From contig OZ038324.1 in NCBI GenBank assembly GCA_964035795.1, positions 1,531,779-1,595,778 of the forward strand: 64,000 nt of DNA. The letters run 5' to 3'. The notes below the pieces were generated by a model, which was not told where the DNA came from, ran no database searches, and saw only the letters and a list, made by a program, of their open reading frames with translations. Made by a program: the position numbers and the translations under genes. The stretch comes from Pterobdella sp. o SKG-2022 (lineage: Eukaryota > Annelida > Clitellata > Hirudinida > Piscicolidae). Below are positions 30,601 to 42,819 of the stretch, in pieces. Position 1 is the first letter of the stretch, and each line of letters starts with the position of its first letter.

Positions 30601-32947
30601 AAACAGGTTGTTGTCCACTGTTGCCACCACTTCCATGCTGTCGATGTTTTGAAGTTATTGAATATTTTTAATATTTATTCTTAAACTTTCTCCATAATTT
30701 CAATTGAGTTTATTGGTGATTTGGACAGCTATTTCATTGAAATGGTAGTCAAATAGGAACTCACTTCCCCTCGATCCCATATTGATGCTCCACCATGACC
30801 CCTCGAGGAGTGAAGGTAAGAACATTCATCATCGGCACTCTGCCATTCCAACTAGCCTCTCCTGGCAAGGGCAGTCGAGTTCCCAAGCCAGATAGGGTCC
30901 GTGAAGTTCCGAATGTTTGCCCTGCAAGCATTTTATTTTTTATGACTTGAGTGTACCTTTAAAGCTGCCATACCTTCTTTCACAGGCAAGGGGGTGGAAA
31001 AAGCAAAAAAGTTTCTGTTCTTCAAACCACACGCATACAATTGACTTGTTTGCACGTTTGGAAAACTCAAACCTATGTCAGCGTATATTGGTTTGGTGGA
31101 GCACGTGTTAGCTGATTCGCAAGCCAGGCTGAAAAGGCAGTAAAAGTTGCCAACCGCACAAGTTTTTTGTGAATTTGTTTGGTAAGCACTGGGAGCATTG
31201 AAAACCTGCAATATATATATTAGAATGAATTTTTTTCCAAGCTGTTTCTACCACTGTAAAACGCACAATGAGGTCAAGTTTCCTGGTGGAGACCTGAGTC
31301 AACATTACATTTTCTACTGCAACGATGAAGCCGTCTTGGGGGAATGGTTGTGTGAAAAGGATTTCTTCGTGGCTTCCTGCACTCAACTGTTGCAGCTCCA
31401 GCAAAGGTGGTCCGTGAACCCCCATTTCAGGATCTGCTCCAAAGTTTCATCACTTTCAATGAAGCATTATAAAGATGTTTTAATGAAGTAAAAAATAATA
31501 ATTAAAAATTAAATCAAAATTAGTAGAGCTGAAAACAAAAACTTTCAGTGATAATAATAATTTACTTAGCAAACACCAGGTTCACAAACCAGCCATTGGA
31601 AAAGTTTGCTGCGTTGAGTCTCCAAAGACGATGTTGAACTTGAGATTCTTGCCTGACTGCACTGTGAGGTTACACACCGCTTTTTCGCCTAAAAGAACCA
31701 TCTGAGGACAGTCCAGAGTCAAGATTCCTTTTGGCTCCATGCCCAGATCCACCATCATTGACTGCAAAATAACTGAAGTCATCACACGTGGGAGAAAATG
31801 GTAACTTACAAGATGTGGGTTGAAACATAAAATAAACAATAAATGAGGAATTTATGTATATAAATAAATGAAAACAAAATGGTTCGCAATCAGAAGCTGG
31901 TGCAAATTTTGATGCAACCACAACGCATCTATCTATCAGCTGCCTAAATTTGGGGTTTTTTTAACCAATAAGTGTGTTTCAACAGTGTTGTAATTTGTCT
32001 CCAATGAATGTGATGAGACTGTTGGCATGGAAATTATCAAATTTTGATGTTCTTTGTTTTTTGTTTTTATGTAATTTTTTTTTTGATAATTTTTTTATAG
32101 TTTATCCTTTAACACAAAATCTAATTGTAGGTTTTTTCTCTCTAATATTCATCTGTTTTGGCACGTTTTACTCTTTTTATTTAGTTTTCTTACTTCATTT
32201 ATAACGATTTTTTATTAAAATATTTTCTCTCTTAAAAGACTTTTATAAAATTGAAACAAAATTTTAAAATACCAAATACCGTCAGATATTTAAAATGAAG
32301 TATTGAGAATGGAAAGCACCTTATCCTGTCCAGCCAACATGTCCATCTGGATGGTGTGCAGTCCAGGCAGGTGGAAAAAAGAAGTGGTACTGGTGGTGTT
32401 CAAAAGCTTCAGACCCAACTTGTTTGAATCCATTATGACGTCCCACTCGAAGGGTAGAGGGAGTGTGTCTAGCTTCACTGATGATATTGAAATCTGCAAA
32501 TGAAAACTTGTGGATGAAATGTTATTGATGTTTCCAAGAGGCAACCTCGTCTTGAACCATGGACATTCCATCTGGCAAGTTCGTCTGCACCACCACGTAG
32601 GTCTCTTTGAGGATCTTGTGCACTGACATGTATTTCTTGTAGTTCTGCTCACCTCCACATTTGACATCAGTCGCATTTGGGCAACTAATACTGCAAAAAC
32701 TCGCATCTGTAGTCAGAGATGCAATTACTCCTGCTTGAGAAGCTGTGGCACAAAAACAATGGTTTTTATGGAAGAGGGCGTATTCTGATTGGTGTTTGGT
32801 GCAGATTTTGATGCAGTTGATGTGGTTGAAGGGGCTCAAATACCCCACATTCATCATGAATGTCATACAAAAAGGGTTGGAGCAGACGATGCAGATACTT
32901 TGAGTTAACGGGGCAACAATTAGTATGAGAAATACACTAAAAATCAT
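15657..32947 (-). CDS. PKD1-like: Polycystin-1-like receptor/channel protein
   Basis: Large multi-exon membrane protein of the polycystin-1 family, which forms ciliary receptor-channel complexes with polycystin-2 (family knowledge). The Met at 32947 opens a hydrophobic signal peptide, followed by a Cys-rich WSC-like domain (NHCFCATASQ and CSISCPNATDVKCGG, within about 32600-32900). PKD-type Ig-like repeats lie at about 28570-31900 (for example VTLMFDFGDGSP and GQYFVTVVVSS). A long REJ-like region follows at about 22400-28400. A GPS motif reads CYHLTSFGGSF, with His-Leu-Thr at 21516-21524. Next come TM1 (about 21290-21420), a PLAT/LH2 domain (about 20160-21075: YLYEVVVNTG, SILLSGEREETPAKKLEDG, LKIWHDNSGK, FFLIDNWLALEY) and further TM segments. 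A PKD-channel module closes it: FWAWLETIVNRGL, MGFATLRQLRVQK, the TOP domain in the exon near 16590-17410 (DYYPGWMP, GGGYVAEL), S5-pore near 16290-16520 and the last TM near 15910-16100. The final exon encodes a short coiled coil with the stop at 15657. I did not resolve all exon edges. Confidence 0.9.
22874..23075. repeat. Foldback element in polycystin intron
   Basis: Inverted arms at about 22967-22999 and 23043-23075 share AATAAA..CACTATG-type sequence (left ACTATGCTTTATTGAAAAAC, right TTTTTCAATAAACCATAGTG). The left part also carries AAGCTTTTCGTTAACAAAG (about 22879), which matches the inner end of the hairpin at 37748-37896. It lies between coding exons of the polycystin-1-like gene. Confidence 0.6.
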
Positions 32948-35253
32948 TTTTAAAATCTGTATGGGATTTCAAAACTTCAGTGAAACTCATCGAAAATCTT
33001 TAATAAATATTCATATATTCATGATCTTTGTTTTCTTCTTCCTCTTGACTACCAAACATGGTGATATCGATCGGAAAATTATCGCTTCAATTGATTCAAT
33101 CAATTTCACTAAGTCACACTAATTTGAATTTTAAAATTTATGAATATCAATCACTCAGAATTTTTTATCAAATATAGAATAATTTAAAATTTAAAAATTT
33201 ATTTTGAATATTATTTAAGTTTTGCATAAAATCCGCCATGAAGTCCTCCGATACTTCGTCACACTTCCTCCGCTCCGCTTCCCCCATTGTTCCACCAGTC
33301 CTCAGCGCTTCAATGCTCATTATATTTGTATCCATTTAGTTATTTGTAACTAATGGTTACTTAAAATTCATGGAATTATATTTTTAGCATAGCAAACATG
33401 ATTTTTCTGCGTCATGGATCAAGATTAGTTTCCAAGCACCGGTATTCCATACAAACCCTCGAGTAGGATCCACAACTTGTGGTAGTCAGATTATAGGGAC
33501 GATCTGAACTAAGAGTATCTGGCTCTTTTTTACAATAACAAAATATTGGTCCCAATATTAAAAACATGGTATCTTGAACACAACTCCTCTATAACAAGAC
33601 CACCAACTCTCCAATGAACCTCTAGAAACAAACACATGTTTTTTGTAATGTAAAATGGCTAAACCAAGCAGCCTAATTGACTTTTTGAAAGAAATCTATT
33701 GCTTAAAAAATTCATTTTAATAAGACGAATACAACTATACCATAAATAAAGATCACGATTATGGGCTCTCAAAAATGCAGACACTCCAGAAGCTAAAATT
33801 TTTCGGATCTTTGGAAAGTCTCAAAAGATTTCATATGAAAACACATATTTAGACTGGTTAAAAACTAAGTTAACGCCCGGAAAAAAAATTGTTGCCAGCA
33901 ACAAACATGGCGTGGTAGTGGAGTTTTTTACTACATTTGAAGTTTTGAAGTATGGATGCCAATAATATGAATGGCGTACAATGTTATCACCACAAAAGAC
34001 CTCCGATATTGCTTTTAAATTTGTAGTTTAGTTATCCCTCATTAGCTTAGGTTTGATATGTTTCATCGTAGAAGTTAAGATTACTTCCTTCGTGGAATAT
34101 AAATTTAATTTTATTGTTTAATAATAAAAATACCAATATATGAAGTTAGTGATTAAAAATTTCATTTTAGAATGCATGATAGAAACAAAAAACTGTCAAT
34201 ATGGCTAATGTATTTTATGTTTTGTTATTTCTATTAGGTTGAACTAATAAACGTTCATATTTTTAGCTTCAATCAACGTTTTAATGTCACACTGTAATGT
34301 ACATTACAACTTCATTACCTGCCATTATTTGTCCTTTTCTTTAAACGTCACGGCGTTTCTTTATCTTCATTGGTGCCTCAACTCATGGTGACGAAGCAGG
34401 ATGCTACAGGTCTTTCTGAAAAGATTTGCTTCCAATGTTCCAACCAACAGTCTGCATTGCTGGCACTCATGATTGTGTGGTTACAAACATTATTTTGTCA
34501 TCTATAAAATATGCTTTATAATTTTTTAAAATCTTTTTTTCATATCAGAGCAAATTTTTTGCAAGAACAGTTACGCGCAACATGCTCCTTGTTGCAAATG
34601 AAGTGTGTGTAGGGTTGGAGTGTTGTATTTGTGGAATAATTTTCAAAGCCTGTTACACTCACTAGAGCATAGGGCAGCAGCCAAAAGTCTCGGCACATTC
34701 CTCTTTTGGTCCAGCTTGTTTTCAAAAAACAGTTCGTTTTATACAATAAACTAGATTCAAGTTTTGAGAAAATGCAAAAAGATGAATCAATTGATGAAAA
34801 GCAAAACACTGATGACTTGAATAATTTGATATAAATTAAAACGCAGTTTTAAATTGTTCATTAGCTAATATCAATAAACATTAAAAAACTCTTAAATTTG
34901 CCGAAGTAGAATACCTTAAACAACAGTTGTACAAAAGCAATTGAACTAAATATTTTAAAAGCTTTTAATATTCGGATTTTTTGCATTTAGTCGCTTGTGT
35001 GTAGGTTAGGCTTTTCGGTACTTAGATTTGTCTTTTATTGGAAATTTTCACCCAATTTGTTTTTGAGATTATTTTAAAAAAAGTCAAATTGTATTAAAAT
35101 ATATTGAAACGAAACTAATTTACAATTTCAAAACAAATTCAAGTTTTAGTTCGACCGATAAACGCTAAACATTTGTTATCTTTGCCACATTTATCGCATT
35201 GCTTCGTACCAAAATTTTTCTAATCATATCTTTTATATTTTTGTGATTGTTCG
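32948..35253. other. Intergenic region between polycystin-1-like and POLR2K starts
   Basis: About 2.3 kb between two divergent genes. It has one minus-strand open frame at 34540-34809 with no recognisable domain and no supporting splice partners. I see no RNA gene or structured repeat. It should hold both promoters. Confidence 0.45.
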
Positions 35254-35451
35254 ATGGATACTCCAAAAGACGGCTCAGCGACACCGAATCCCAGCCAACC
35301 AAACAAACAACCTTCTGTTATATATGTCTGCGGAGAATGTCGTTATGAAAGAGAATTCAGCCCTAAAATGGCCATACGATGTGGAGACTGTGGACACCGC
35401 ATACTATACAAGAAGCGAACAAATAGAATTGTAGTTTTTGATGGAAGATGA
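35254..35451 (+). CDS. POLR2K: POLR2K (RPB12/RPABC4), RNA polymerase I/II/III shared subunit
   Basis: Small zinc-binding subunit common to the three nuclear RNA polymerases. The single-exon frame of 65 aa is close to the human 58. The zinc ribbon reads [12 protein letters not shown] then [10 protein letters not shown] (two CxxC pairs), followed by the family signature [15 protein letters not shown] at the C terminus. The N terminus MDTPKDGS resembles the vertebrate MDTQKDV. A polyadenylation signal AATAAA lies 31 bp after the stop. The absence of introns is unusual among its neighbours; the frame is intact, so a functional gene is likely, though a retrocopy cannot be excluded. It converges on NOL10, with about 415 bp between stop codons. 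Confidence 0.96.
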   Translation: MDTPKDGSATPNPSQPNKQPSVIYVCGECRYEREFSPKMAIRCGDCGHRILYKKRTNRIVVFDGR

Positions 35452-35481
35452 ATGGGATAAACTGAAAACTTTAAAATTTTT

Positions 35482-35487
35482 AATAAA
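35482..35487 (+). promoter_or_regulatory. Polyadenylation signal of POLR2K
   Basis: AATAAA hexamer 31 bp downstream of the POLR2K stop codon. Confidence 0.6.
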
Positions 35488-35866
35488 TTTAAAACTGTTT
35501 ATTTTTTGAATGTTTGAGATTAGTGGCTGGTCTTATAGTTTTTTTCCTTTCATTGTGGTGTTCAACTAACTGTTTCTTCCTATCTGTCTGTTGATGCATC
35601 ATGGTAATAAATACATCATCAAATATTATTTATTCAAATGCCATATATTATTAATATATAATATAAAATTGATGTCATTTATAATTGAATAAATAAAAGC
35701 CTACTTTTTTCAATGTGAATGTCATTTCCTTATTTCCAAACATGGAATTTTTCTCAATGATGGTGTCTTCTCTAATTCTTTGAGAAAAGCTTTTGCTGCA
35801 AATTATTTATCGGTTAGTATCAATAGTTTAAAAAACTTATTGGAAATGTTGAAGCTTATTAAGTCT
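35488..35866. other. Gap between convergent POLR2K and NOL10
   Basis: AT-rich sequence holding the two opposed 3' untranslated regions. No further gene seen. Confidence 0.5.
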
Positions 35867-38800
35867 TCAAAAATTGGATGATTGTGTGACCAACTTGATA
35901 AGAGTGAGTGTTTTCTTATGGTCTTGCAAGTGATTCTGTGAGTTCAACTCTACCATTTTCAAGTCCTTCTTTTGCACTTGAGTCATCATTTTTATTCCTT
36001 CCTTTTTCTTTTCTTCTTTCAGTTTCCTGAAATTTTGAAAACAGCATCGAAACAATTACATAGCTGGTTGCTTACATGCATATAATTGCATTGAATAAAT
36101 AATTATCTGTTCTCAAAAAAGCATACTTCTTTTGTTCTTTTATTTGTTGCCTTTTGTCCTCCTCATCTGAACTCTCCGAACTTTCCTCCTTCTTCAATTA
36201 ATTTACATTTTCTATGTATTTGGTGATGGTGTGAACTGTTTTCACATAATCCTAACAACAAATTAAAAAATACAAAGAAAACATACAGTTTGACACAAAT
36301 AGAAATTTGCTCATCCAATCAAACTTACCACCATGGTAATCAGTATTTACTGATAACACCACATGTGCAAATAACCATTGTTATCAGGTTATAACATCCA
36401 TGTAAAAATATAAAAAAGTGATAAGATGAGACTGATTTTATATGGGTTTTGAGCATCTTATTAAGATAATGTACAATAAAACAGTTTTTAAAGCCTGAAG
36501 TAAACGATGCTTTTTGTAAGACCAATTAACATTATAAACTGCCCGTTTAGATTAGCACAAAAAACAAGAAGACTCACATTTTTGTCTTCGTGAGCGGTAG
36601 AAATGACAGGATTGACTCGTTGGTAGTGGCTGCTGTTCTGGTCGACTGTGAAGAGGTTGTCCATGAACATCTCCTTGAACCTCTCGTCCTCCAACTGACA
36701 TCGGCTTACCTGTGTTCAAGTTGCACCACGTTTAATATAGACTCAGATTATTATCAAACATAAAAGTTCTAAAAAAATGTTTAATTTTTGAATATATAGA
36801 TTACTAAAGTAGCAACAAAAAACTGAACTATGCTTATACAACTCAAAAAAAATCTGCGAAAATGAACCTGATAGTCCTTGAAGTTCTTGGGTACAGATTG
36901 CAGCACCTCCGCCAGTGCTGTGTTTACCCTGGGTAGTTTCTGTGTTGTGATATAAAATGTTAACATGTTGAAACAATGTAGATTGGTGAGCCAACTTGAG
37001 TTTGTTTGATTCTGTTTTGTGGCTTTAATTCTTCCGCCAGTTTGTTCTCTTTGTATTCAGAGTACTTCATGGCGCCCAGACTTTTGGCCTGAGAGGATTT
37101 GATACTGAGGTCAAAATAGCATCCCGCACAAGATCAATGAAAACAGAAAAACATAATAAGACACACATAAACAACAGAAACGAAACAAGCAAGCAACCTT
37201 CTCGACCACCTCCTCACGCACACAATACCCATGCATCTCAGCCCTCAACAAGTTGCTTCCTATCAAATGACTCATCCCCATCTGCACCACCTGCTCCCTC
37301 GTCAAGAACTTGTATCCGTCGTACACTGTGTTGTGTGTGTGTGCGTGTGTGTTTGTGTGTGTGTGTGTGATTTAAAAGCTCACAGTGATTGTGCTGATCT
37401 TCTTCGAGCTCCTCAGTGAGCGATGTTAAAAAGGAGCACCAACGAGGAGGTTGACCCAGGTCCTAATAATGACAAATATCATAATATGTTATGAGAAGTA
37501 ATAATATTCTAGCTAGAAAATAACAATTATTTTTAAAATTAAAAAAAAAAACATATTAATTATAATAAAAATATGAAGCAGAATAATAAAATATTAATAC
37601 AGGTATGAAATAGGCGTTCATGCGCGTTGATTCGTTGGTCATGAAGATGAGACCTGCATTGGTTGATGAGGATAATGCTGTCTGATGATGATGATGATCT
37701 ATTTATATGAGGTCAATAATGCTTTTTTCAAAAGCCAAACAATAAAATGAATATAATTTCAGAACACTGGTTAGTTTACTCAGATACGAAGCTTTTCGTT
37801 AACATAGTAACATTTTCAAGATACTTGAAAACGTTACTTTTTAAACGAAAAGCTTCGTATCTGAGTAAACTAACCAGTGTTCTGAAATTATATTCATAAG
37901 GTCAATAAGAAACTCATGTGCATGAAAAACTTATTATTGATAACTCATTATTATTATTATTATTTTTCTTATTATTATGATTATGTTAATGAGACCGGTA
38001 TGAGGCACGACACACAGGTCATTGATGCTCACTTCAGGCTCAATGTAGGTCAGTGGCTTGCCCTGTTTAACCAATCAACAATAACATAAAATAATAACAA
38101 TAATCATCATCATCATCACTTAACAATCATCATCATCATTTAACAATCATCATCATCATTTAACAATCATCATCATCACTTAACAATCATCCTCATCATT
38201 CTTTAACAATCATCATCATCATCACTTAACAATCATCATCATAGAAGCTGAATGCAATGACTAACAGTATCTCGGTTCCAGATCTTGAGTATCCTCTTGT
38301 CGATGGACAGAACGAGGTTCAAGTCGTCAACTGGTGTTCATAACAACGTTTGTTAAATAAAATTAAACAAATGATTATGCTTTGGTTAATGAAGAAAATT
38401 AGCATACAAAAAGAATTGAATATATTTTATTTTGATAACAATCTTTACTGCCACTAGAAAGTTCCTGGATACTAGAATATGCAACAAATAATGTTGAAGA
38501 ATGCTTGTGATGATGACATAGTTGTGGAATGGATGAAGTGAAAATGATGATTTTACTTAGTGAATGTGAAGTCGATGTTATATGCATGATGCCATTATGA
38601 TGTTAGGATGGAATGGATGATGATGATGATGAAGCATAGGTGATGATGATGATGATTGTTGTTGTTAAGTGCCAGCTTCTAAAGACTCTTCCGACATTCT
38701 TTGGAGCGAGTACCGAAAGAAACTTGCAGCTTCGAGTTGTTTGTGACTTTTGGTGAGCAGCGATAAAAATGATGAATGAATTCTCGAAATGCTTTGTGGT

Positions 38801-41800
38801 TGGAAGCTGAAGTGGTTTAAAACCTCTTCGAAACTTCTGTTGGAGTGCACACTCGGCACCACGAGAAGGTGGGTTCTTCCGCCGGGTTGATGATGATGAG
38901 GTGATGATGATAATGCATAGGTGATGATGATGTCACCTTGATGGAAATGCACAGCCTTGATTGGGAGGTCATATCGGTGGTCAAAGGTAGTGAGAGGGGA
39001 GTTCATGCGGAGGTCATACACTGATATCTTTGTGGGCATGAATTTGTGTTACAAATATGATTTTGATTCGTTATAAACAATGAGCAATTTAAGTTTGGAA
39101 TAGTGATTTAAATTTGGAATGAAGAGTAATCAGCTATGACTTTTATATATATTCAACAAATAAATCAACGAAACAAAACGATAAAAATGAGAACAAGTGA
39201 TAAAAAATTCATATAGCTCCTTTTGAATTATTCAGAAACGCTGTGCAGAAAAATATTCAAGATAAAAGTTTCAAGGTTTTCAGTGAAGATGAGGTAGATA
39301 AAACAAGATTTGAGTTAAGAAAGGAAGGGTAACGAAATCTTGCAAACAGACTGACATTTCCATTGGCAAAGCCGACACCCATGTTATAAGCCTCATCAAA
39401 CTCCATACTGCTGACAGCTGTCACCTCCCCCAAACTGTGATGGTTTGTGAAGAATCAGTGGTGTGAGGTATATGTGTGTGAAGTGAGTCTTGCTTGAGTG
39501 ATTGAGATTATTTTAAATTTCAAAAATTTAATAATAAAAAATAAAAAAAAAATATTATTTAAAAATGAAAAATAAATTTTCAAAAATAAAACAAATAACA
39601 TTGAAATAAATATGTTAGTTTATTGTACAAATGTGTCAAGCTATTCTACTTCATCAAATAAAAAATTATAAATTATAAAGAGCTTTAAAGCACAGAACAA
39701 ACCCCATAGCAGCCTGGATAGCAGCAGCCCTCTTCCTCACCCTCGTGTCCCAGCATTCTACCACTCCCTGCACCATTGTGGCATTTGATATGTTATACCT
39801 TCGTACTTCGGCATGGCTTATCAAGGGCATTTATTTATTATATTATATAATAAACATGGTAATTTTATTTACTATGCTTAAAAGTTTTAACTAATGATAA
39901 TAATAATAATAATAATGAAAATATTATTAAAAAAACCGTTATTATCAAAAAATAGAATAAATTATAATGAAAAAACAGAATGAAAATAAGAAATAATAAA
40001 ATGAAAAATAAATGAAATCGTATAAGGAAATGCAATAATCAAATCATAAAAAGAATAATACAAATCCCTAAACCTATTTACAAACAGACCCACCTCACTA
40101 CTGCCACATGCGAACAATCCGAACCTGGCATTCACCTTACAGCAATTGAGTTCTCTGCGGATGCATCCATCATTATCAACATCCATACATCCTATCATCC
40201 CCTCCATAACCACCATAAGGAGGGGAAGCTTCCAATGCTTATAGTAAACTATAAATCAGGTGTATGTCAAACTTATGTGGTTGTTAGTGGATATCAACCA
40301 CAACAAAATATCTGATTAATTTAAAAGTGCAATAAACCGTTTAGGTATTATTCATAAAAGTGATTATAACTGAAAAAATAAATGAAAAATTTAATTGTTT
40401 AAAAATGAACAAAAATCTAATTACTTTAAAAAAATAAAGTTCCTAATTAAACAGTCACAAATGAATGAAACATGAGAGAAGTCATCAAAAGCAATGAAAA
40501 CAGACTGGCAATGTGAGAGGAGAGGAGCCATGAATCGGCCATCCGCCATGTTGAATCTGCTGATCTGTTTGCTGTGGTGTGCGTGATTTTGTAAGCCTTA
40601 TGTACGTGGATATGTATGTTATGTACGCGATGTTATAAATTGGAGATGAGTTATCACGATATATTTCTAAAATATTGCTCTGTGTTCTATATAATTATTA
40701 TGTAATCTAAGGTGGCAAACCAAAATGTTGCAAATTCATGATAGAACACATGGCAGTGTGTAAAAAATACAAAACCAGACAAGTTAGGTAACAAAACCAT
40801 CAACGATACAAGCGCACAATGAAACTAAAAATTAAAACATCACAACCATGCAACAATCACCATCAAATCAACAACAAGCACACACAGTTATGAAAATTGG
40901 TTCTGGGCATAACGTTAAAAAGCACCTGTCCAAAGCATGACATTAAAAGGCACCTACGCCCTAGCGTTTAGGCCTGCCAGTTGGTGGGACTGCTACCCTT
41001 TCAGGGTACAAATCTAAACAATCTTTCCCTGTCTTCCAGTTATCCCCTGGGCTTACAAATTTTATCTTGTTTCAAGATAAGTTTTTGGAGAACCCCACAC
41101 AGACTGTCTCATCAGTCTGCTCTCATCAGGCTAAGTTCTTAAGACAAGTTCTCAATATGCAAAGAAACATCCTAGGACCAACACTAACAGCCTGATGATG
41201 AAGATAGGGTACATTCCTAACCTAAACGGCGGAACATGGGGGTAATAAAAAAAAGTTATGAAAAGCAAACCTGATGCCAACAAAAAAGAGTTCAGGAGAG
41301 TTGGTGTTGACATCAAGGTCTCTGCCATAAAAGGGGATGCGAGTACGATGCAGTCTGCCTGCCTGGTTGTGGAACTCTATGTACCTGTCACTCTGCAGGA
41401 AGACCAACTGTGTGTGGTGGTGGGAAAAGTGCTTGTAGTAGTATTGGAGAAAGTAAAAACACTTTTAAAGAAAGTGGTAGTAATATTGGTGAAAATTTTA
41501 GTATTAAAGATAGTAATAGTATTGAAATTAGAAATAGAAATAATGAAAAATTAAAGATATCCTCAAGTTGCATGTCCACCTTGGTGTAGTCGGGAGAGAG
41601 GATGTGGAACTTGATGGCTTCAGCATCCATGCACCTCTCAAACTTCATGGACATTTGAGATACATCAAAACATTTCACTCTCGGCTTGTACATTCCTGCC
41701 ATATTTTGCAAATAAATAATAGTCTCACGGTATCCATTATATAAACCAATTATTAAGTATTAAATGGGAACTAAATGACAAATTCAAAATGAGTAGATTC

Positions 41801-42819
41801 ATGAGCACTAATTTTTTAGTATTAAAATACAAAGCTTCACTTCAAAATGTTATTTTGGTAACAAAAAGCTTTGTTTTGTAATAATAAAAAATAGTCTTCA
41901 TAATTCTCTAGATTTTAATGTAGCTCCCAAAAAATAAAATTCAAAATAAAAGCCTCATGAAGCAAAAATGAATAAAAATGACCCATTTTCCTTTTACATT
42001 GATGCTCAGCTTCAACAACTAATACAGGTATCAATCAGTTACATCTTATTTTTACTTGAAATAAACTATCTGGACCAACATAAAACTTAAAAACTATTGG
42101 TTTTCAAGATCTGTCAATTCCTTACTTCAGTATTTTGTCTTAAAAACTAGGATCACCCAACTAGCAATATTTCAACGATACAAGAATATCAATCTGTCAA
42201 TATATGACACAAGTCTACTGTTATAGCAAAAACAATTACAGGTACACAGAAGGATAGAGTTTAATACCATATAAATGATTAATAAAAAACAATGATTTAA
42301 CAAATCATTATGAAATAAGATAGAGAATTTTGCAAAAAAACATGAAATAAAATTAAATAAGTTTTCAGACCAGTGGCAAAGATGTATTGGTTGTCAGGAG
42401 ACATCTTGATGCAAGTGCTCACCTCAGGCATGTCAAAATCCTGAATCAGCTGGATCCTTTTCCTCAAAGCTAGTTGGATCGATTTTTTGTATTTGAATTA
42501 GTGTCACAAAAATAAATATTAAGTTATAATTGGAAAAGACTGATAGATTGAAAGAGACTGAAGAATATTTTTAAATTTTATACTAACAAACATCTTTCTT
42601 TAACGCCAATCGTCTTTGTCTTTCGTCTAACCACTATCAAATTAATTTTTGAATTATGAGACGTACTGAAATTTCTTAAATTGAATCTAATAGTCATCAA
42701 AAGGATATTCTTGCTTTTATCAATTCTTTTAACATAAAACTAAAAAAGATTACTTCTGGTAAAGAATCTCCTGAACTCAAATTATAAATTTTTATATTGT
42801 TTGGATTCAGCACTTGCAT
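35867..42819 (-). CDS. NOL10: NOL10, nucleolar WD-repeat protein
   Basis: Ribosome-biogenesis factor of the Enp2/NOL10 family (40S maturation; family knowledge). The 22-residue first exon (42754-42819, MQVLNPNNIKIYNLSSG) matches the NOL10 start. Next are 42588-42633 (WLDERQRRLALKKDV), 42371-42469 (IQLIQDFDMPEVST), 41580-41695 (MYKPRVKCFDVSQMSMKFER) and 41271-41407 (LQSDRYIEFHNQAG), all in phase. WD-repeat blocks then lie at about 39720-39810 (GVVECWDTRVRKRAA), 39351-39437, 38940-39036 (ISVYDLRMNSPL, DLPIKAVHF), 38268-38330 (LVLSIDKRILKIWNRD), 37997-38063, 37602-37690 and 37390-37461 (PRWCSFLTSLTEELEE). The C-terminal half includes YKFLTREQVVQMGMSHLIGS (about 37200-37330), DERFKEMF (about 36690) and a charged tail to the stop at 35867. 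The C terminus looks shorter than the human protein. The exon near 40100-40240 may have a frame break. Confidence 0.9.
37748..37896. repeat. Perfect long hairpin (foldback/MITE-like element)
   Basis: The left arm 37748-37800 and right arm 37844-37896 are exact reverse complements over 53 nt (arms begin TGAATATAATTTCAGAACAC and meet the loop at AAGCTTTTCGTT). The 43-bp centre is itself largely self-complementary (AGTAACATTTTCAAG against CTTGAAAACGTTACT), so almost the whole 149 bp can fold. It lies in a NOL10 intron and contains no coding sequence. Confidence 0.92.
38101..38240. repeat. ATC-rich minisatellite in NOL10 intron
   Basis: About six imperfect units of roughly 21 bp of the form ACAATCATCATCATCATTTA are repeated in tandem. 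They lie next to the NOL10 exon ending near 38268, on its acceptor side's neighbouring intron. No spacer-repeat alternation is present, so this is not CRISPR-like. Confidence 0.85.
40908..40956. repeat. Short direct duplication
   Basis: GCATAACGTTAAAAAGCACC (40908) is followed after a short spacer by GCATGACATTAAAAGGCACC (40935). It sits in a NOL10 intron that otherwise shows no exon between about 40260 and 41270. Source unknown. Confidence 0.5.
41827..41880. repeat. Small foldback related to the AAGCTTTTCGTTA family
   Basis: Inverted arms ACAAAGCTT and AAGCTTTGT surround a core with GTTATTTTGGTAAC. The AAGCTTT..GTTAC arrangement resembles the hairpin at 37748-37896 and the left end at 22874. 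Family membership is inferred from short matches. It lies in a NOL10 intron. Confidence 0.4.

Noticed and set aside
34540..34809. 89-codon minus-strand frame upstream of POLR2K
   Set aside because: A few cysteines but no family match that I recognise, and no splice sites linking it to the polycystin gene.
38101..38240. Regular repeats resembling a CRISPR array
   Set aside because: Units are contiguous ATC-rich tandem repeats without unique spacers, in an intron of an animal gene.
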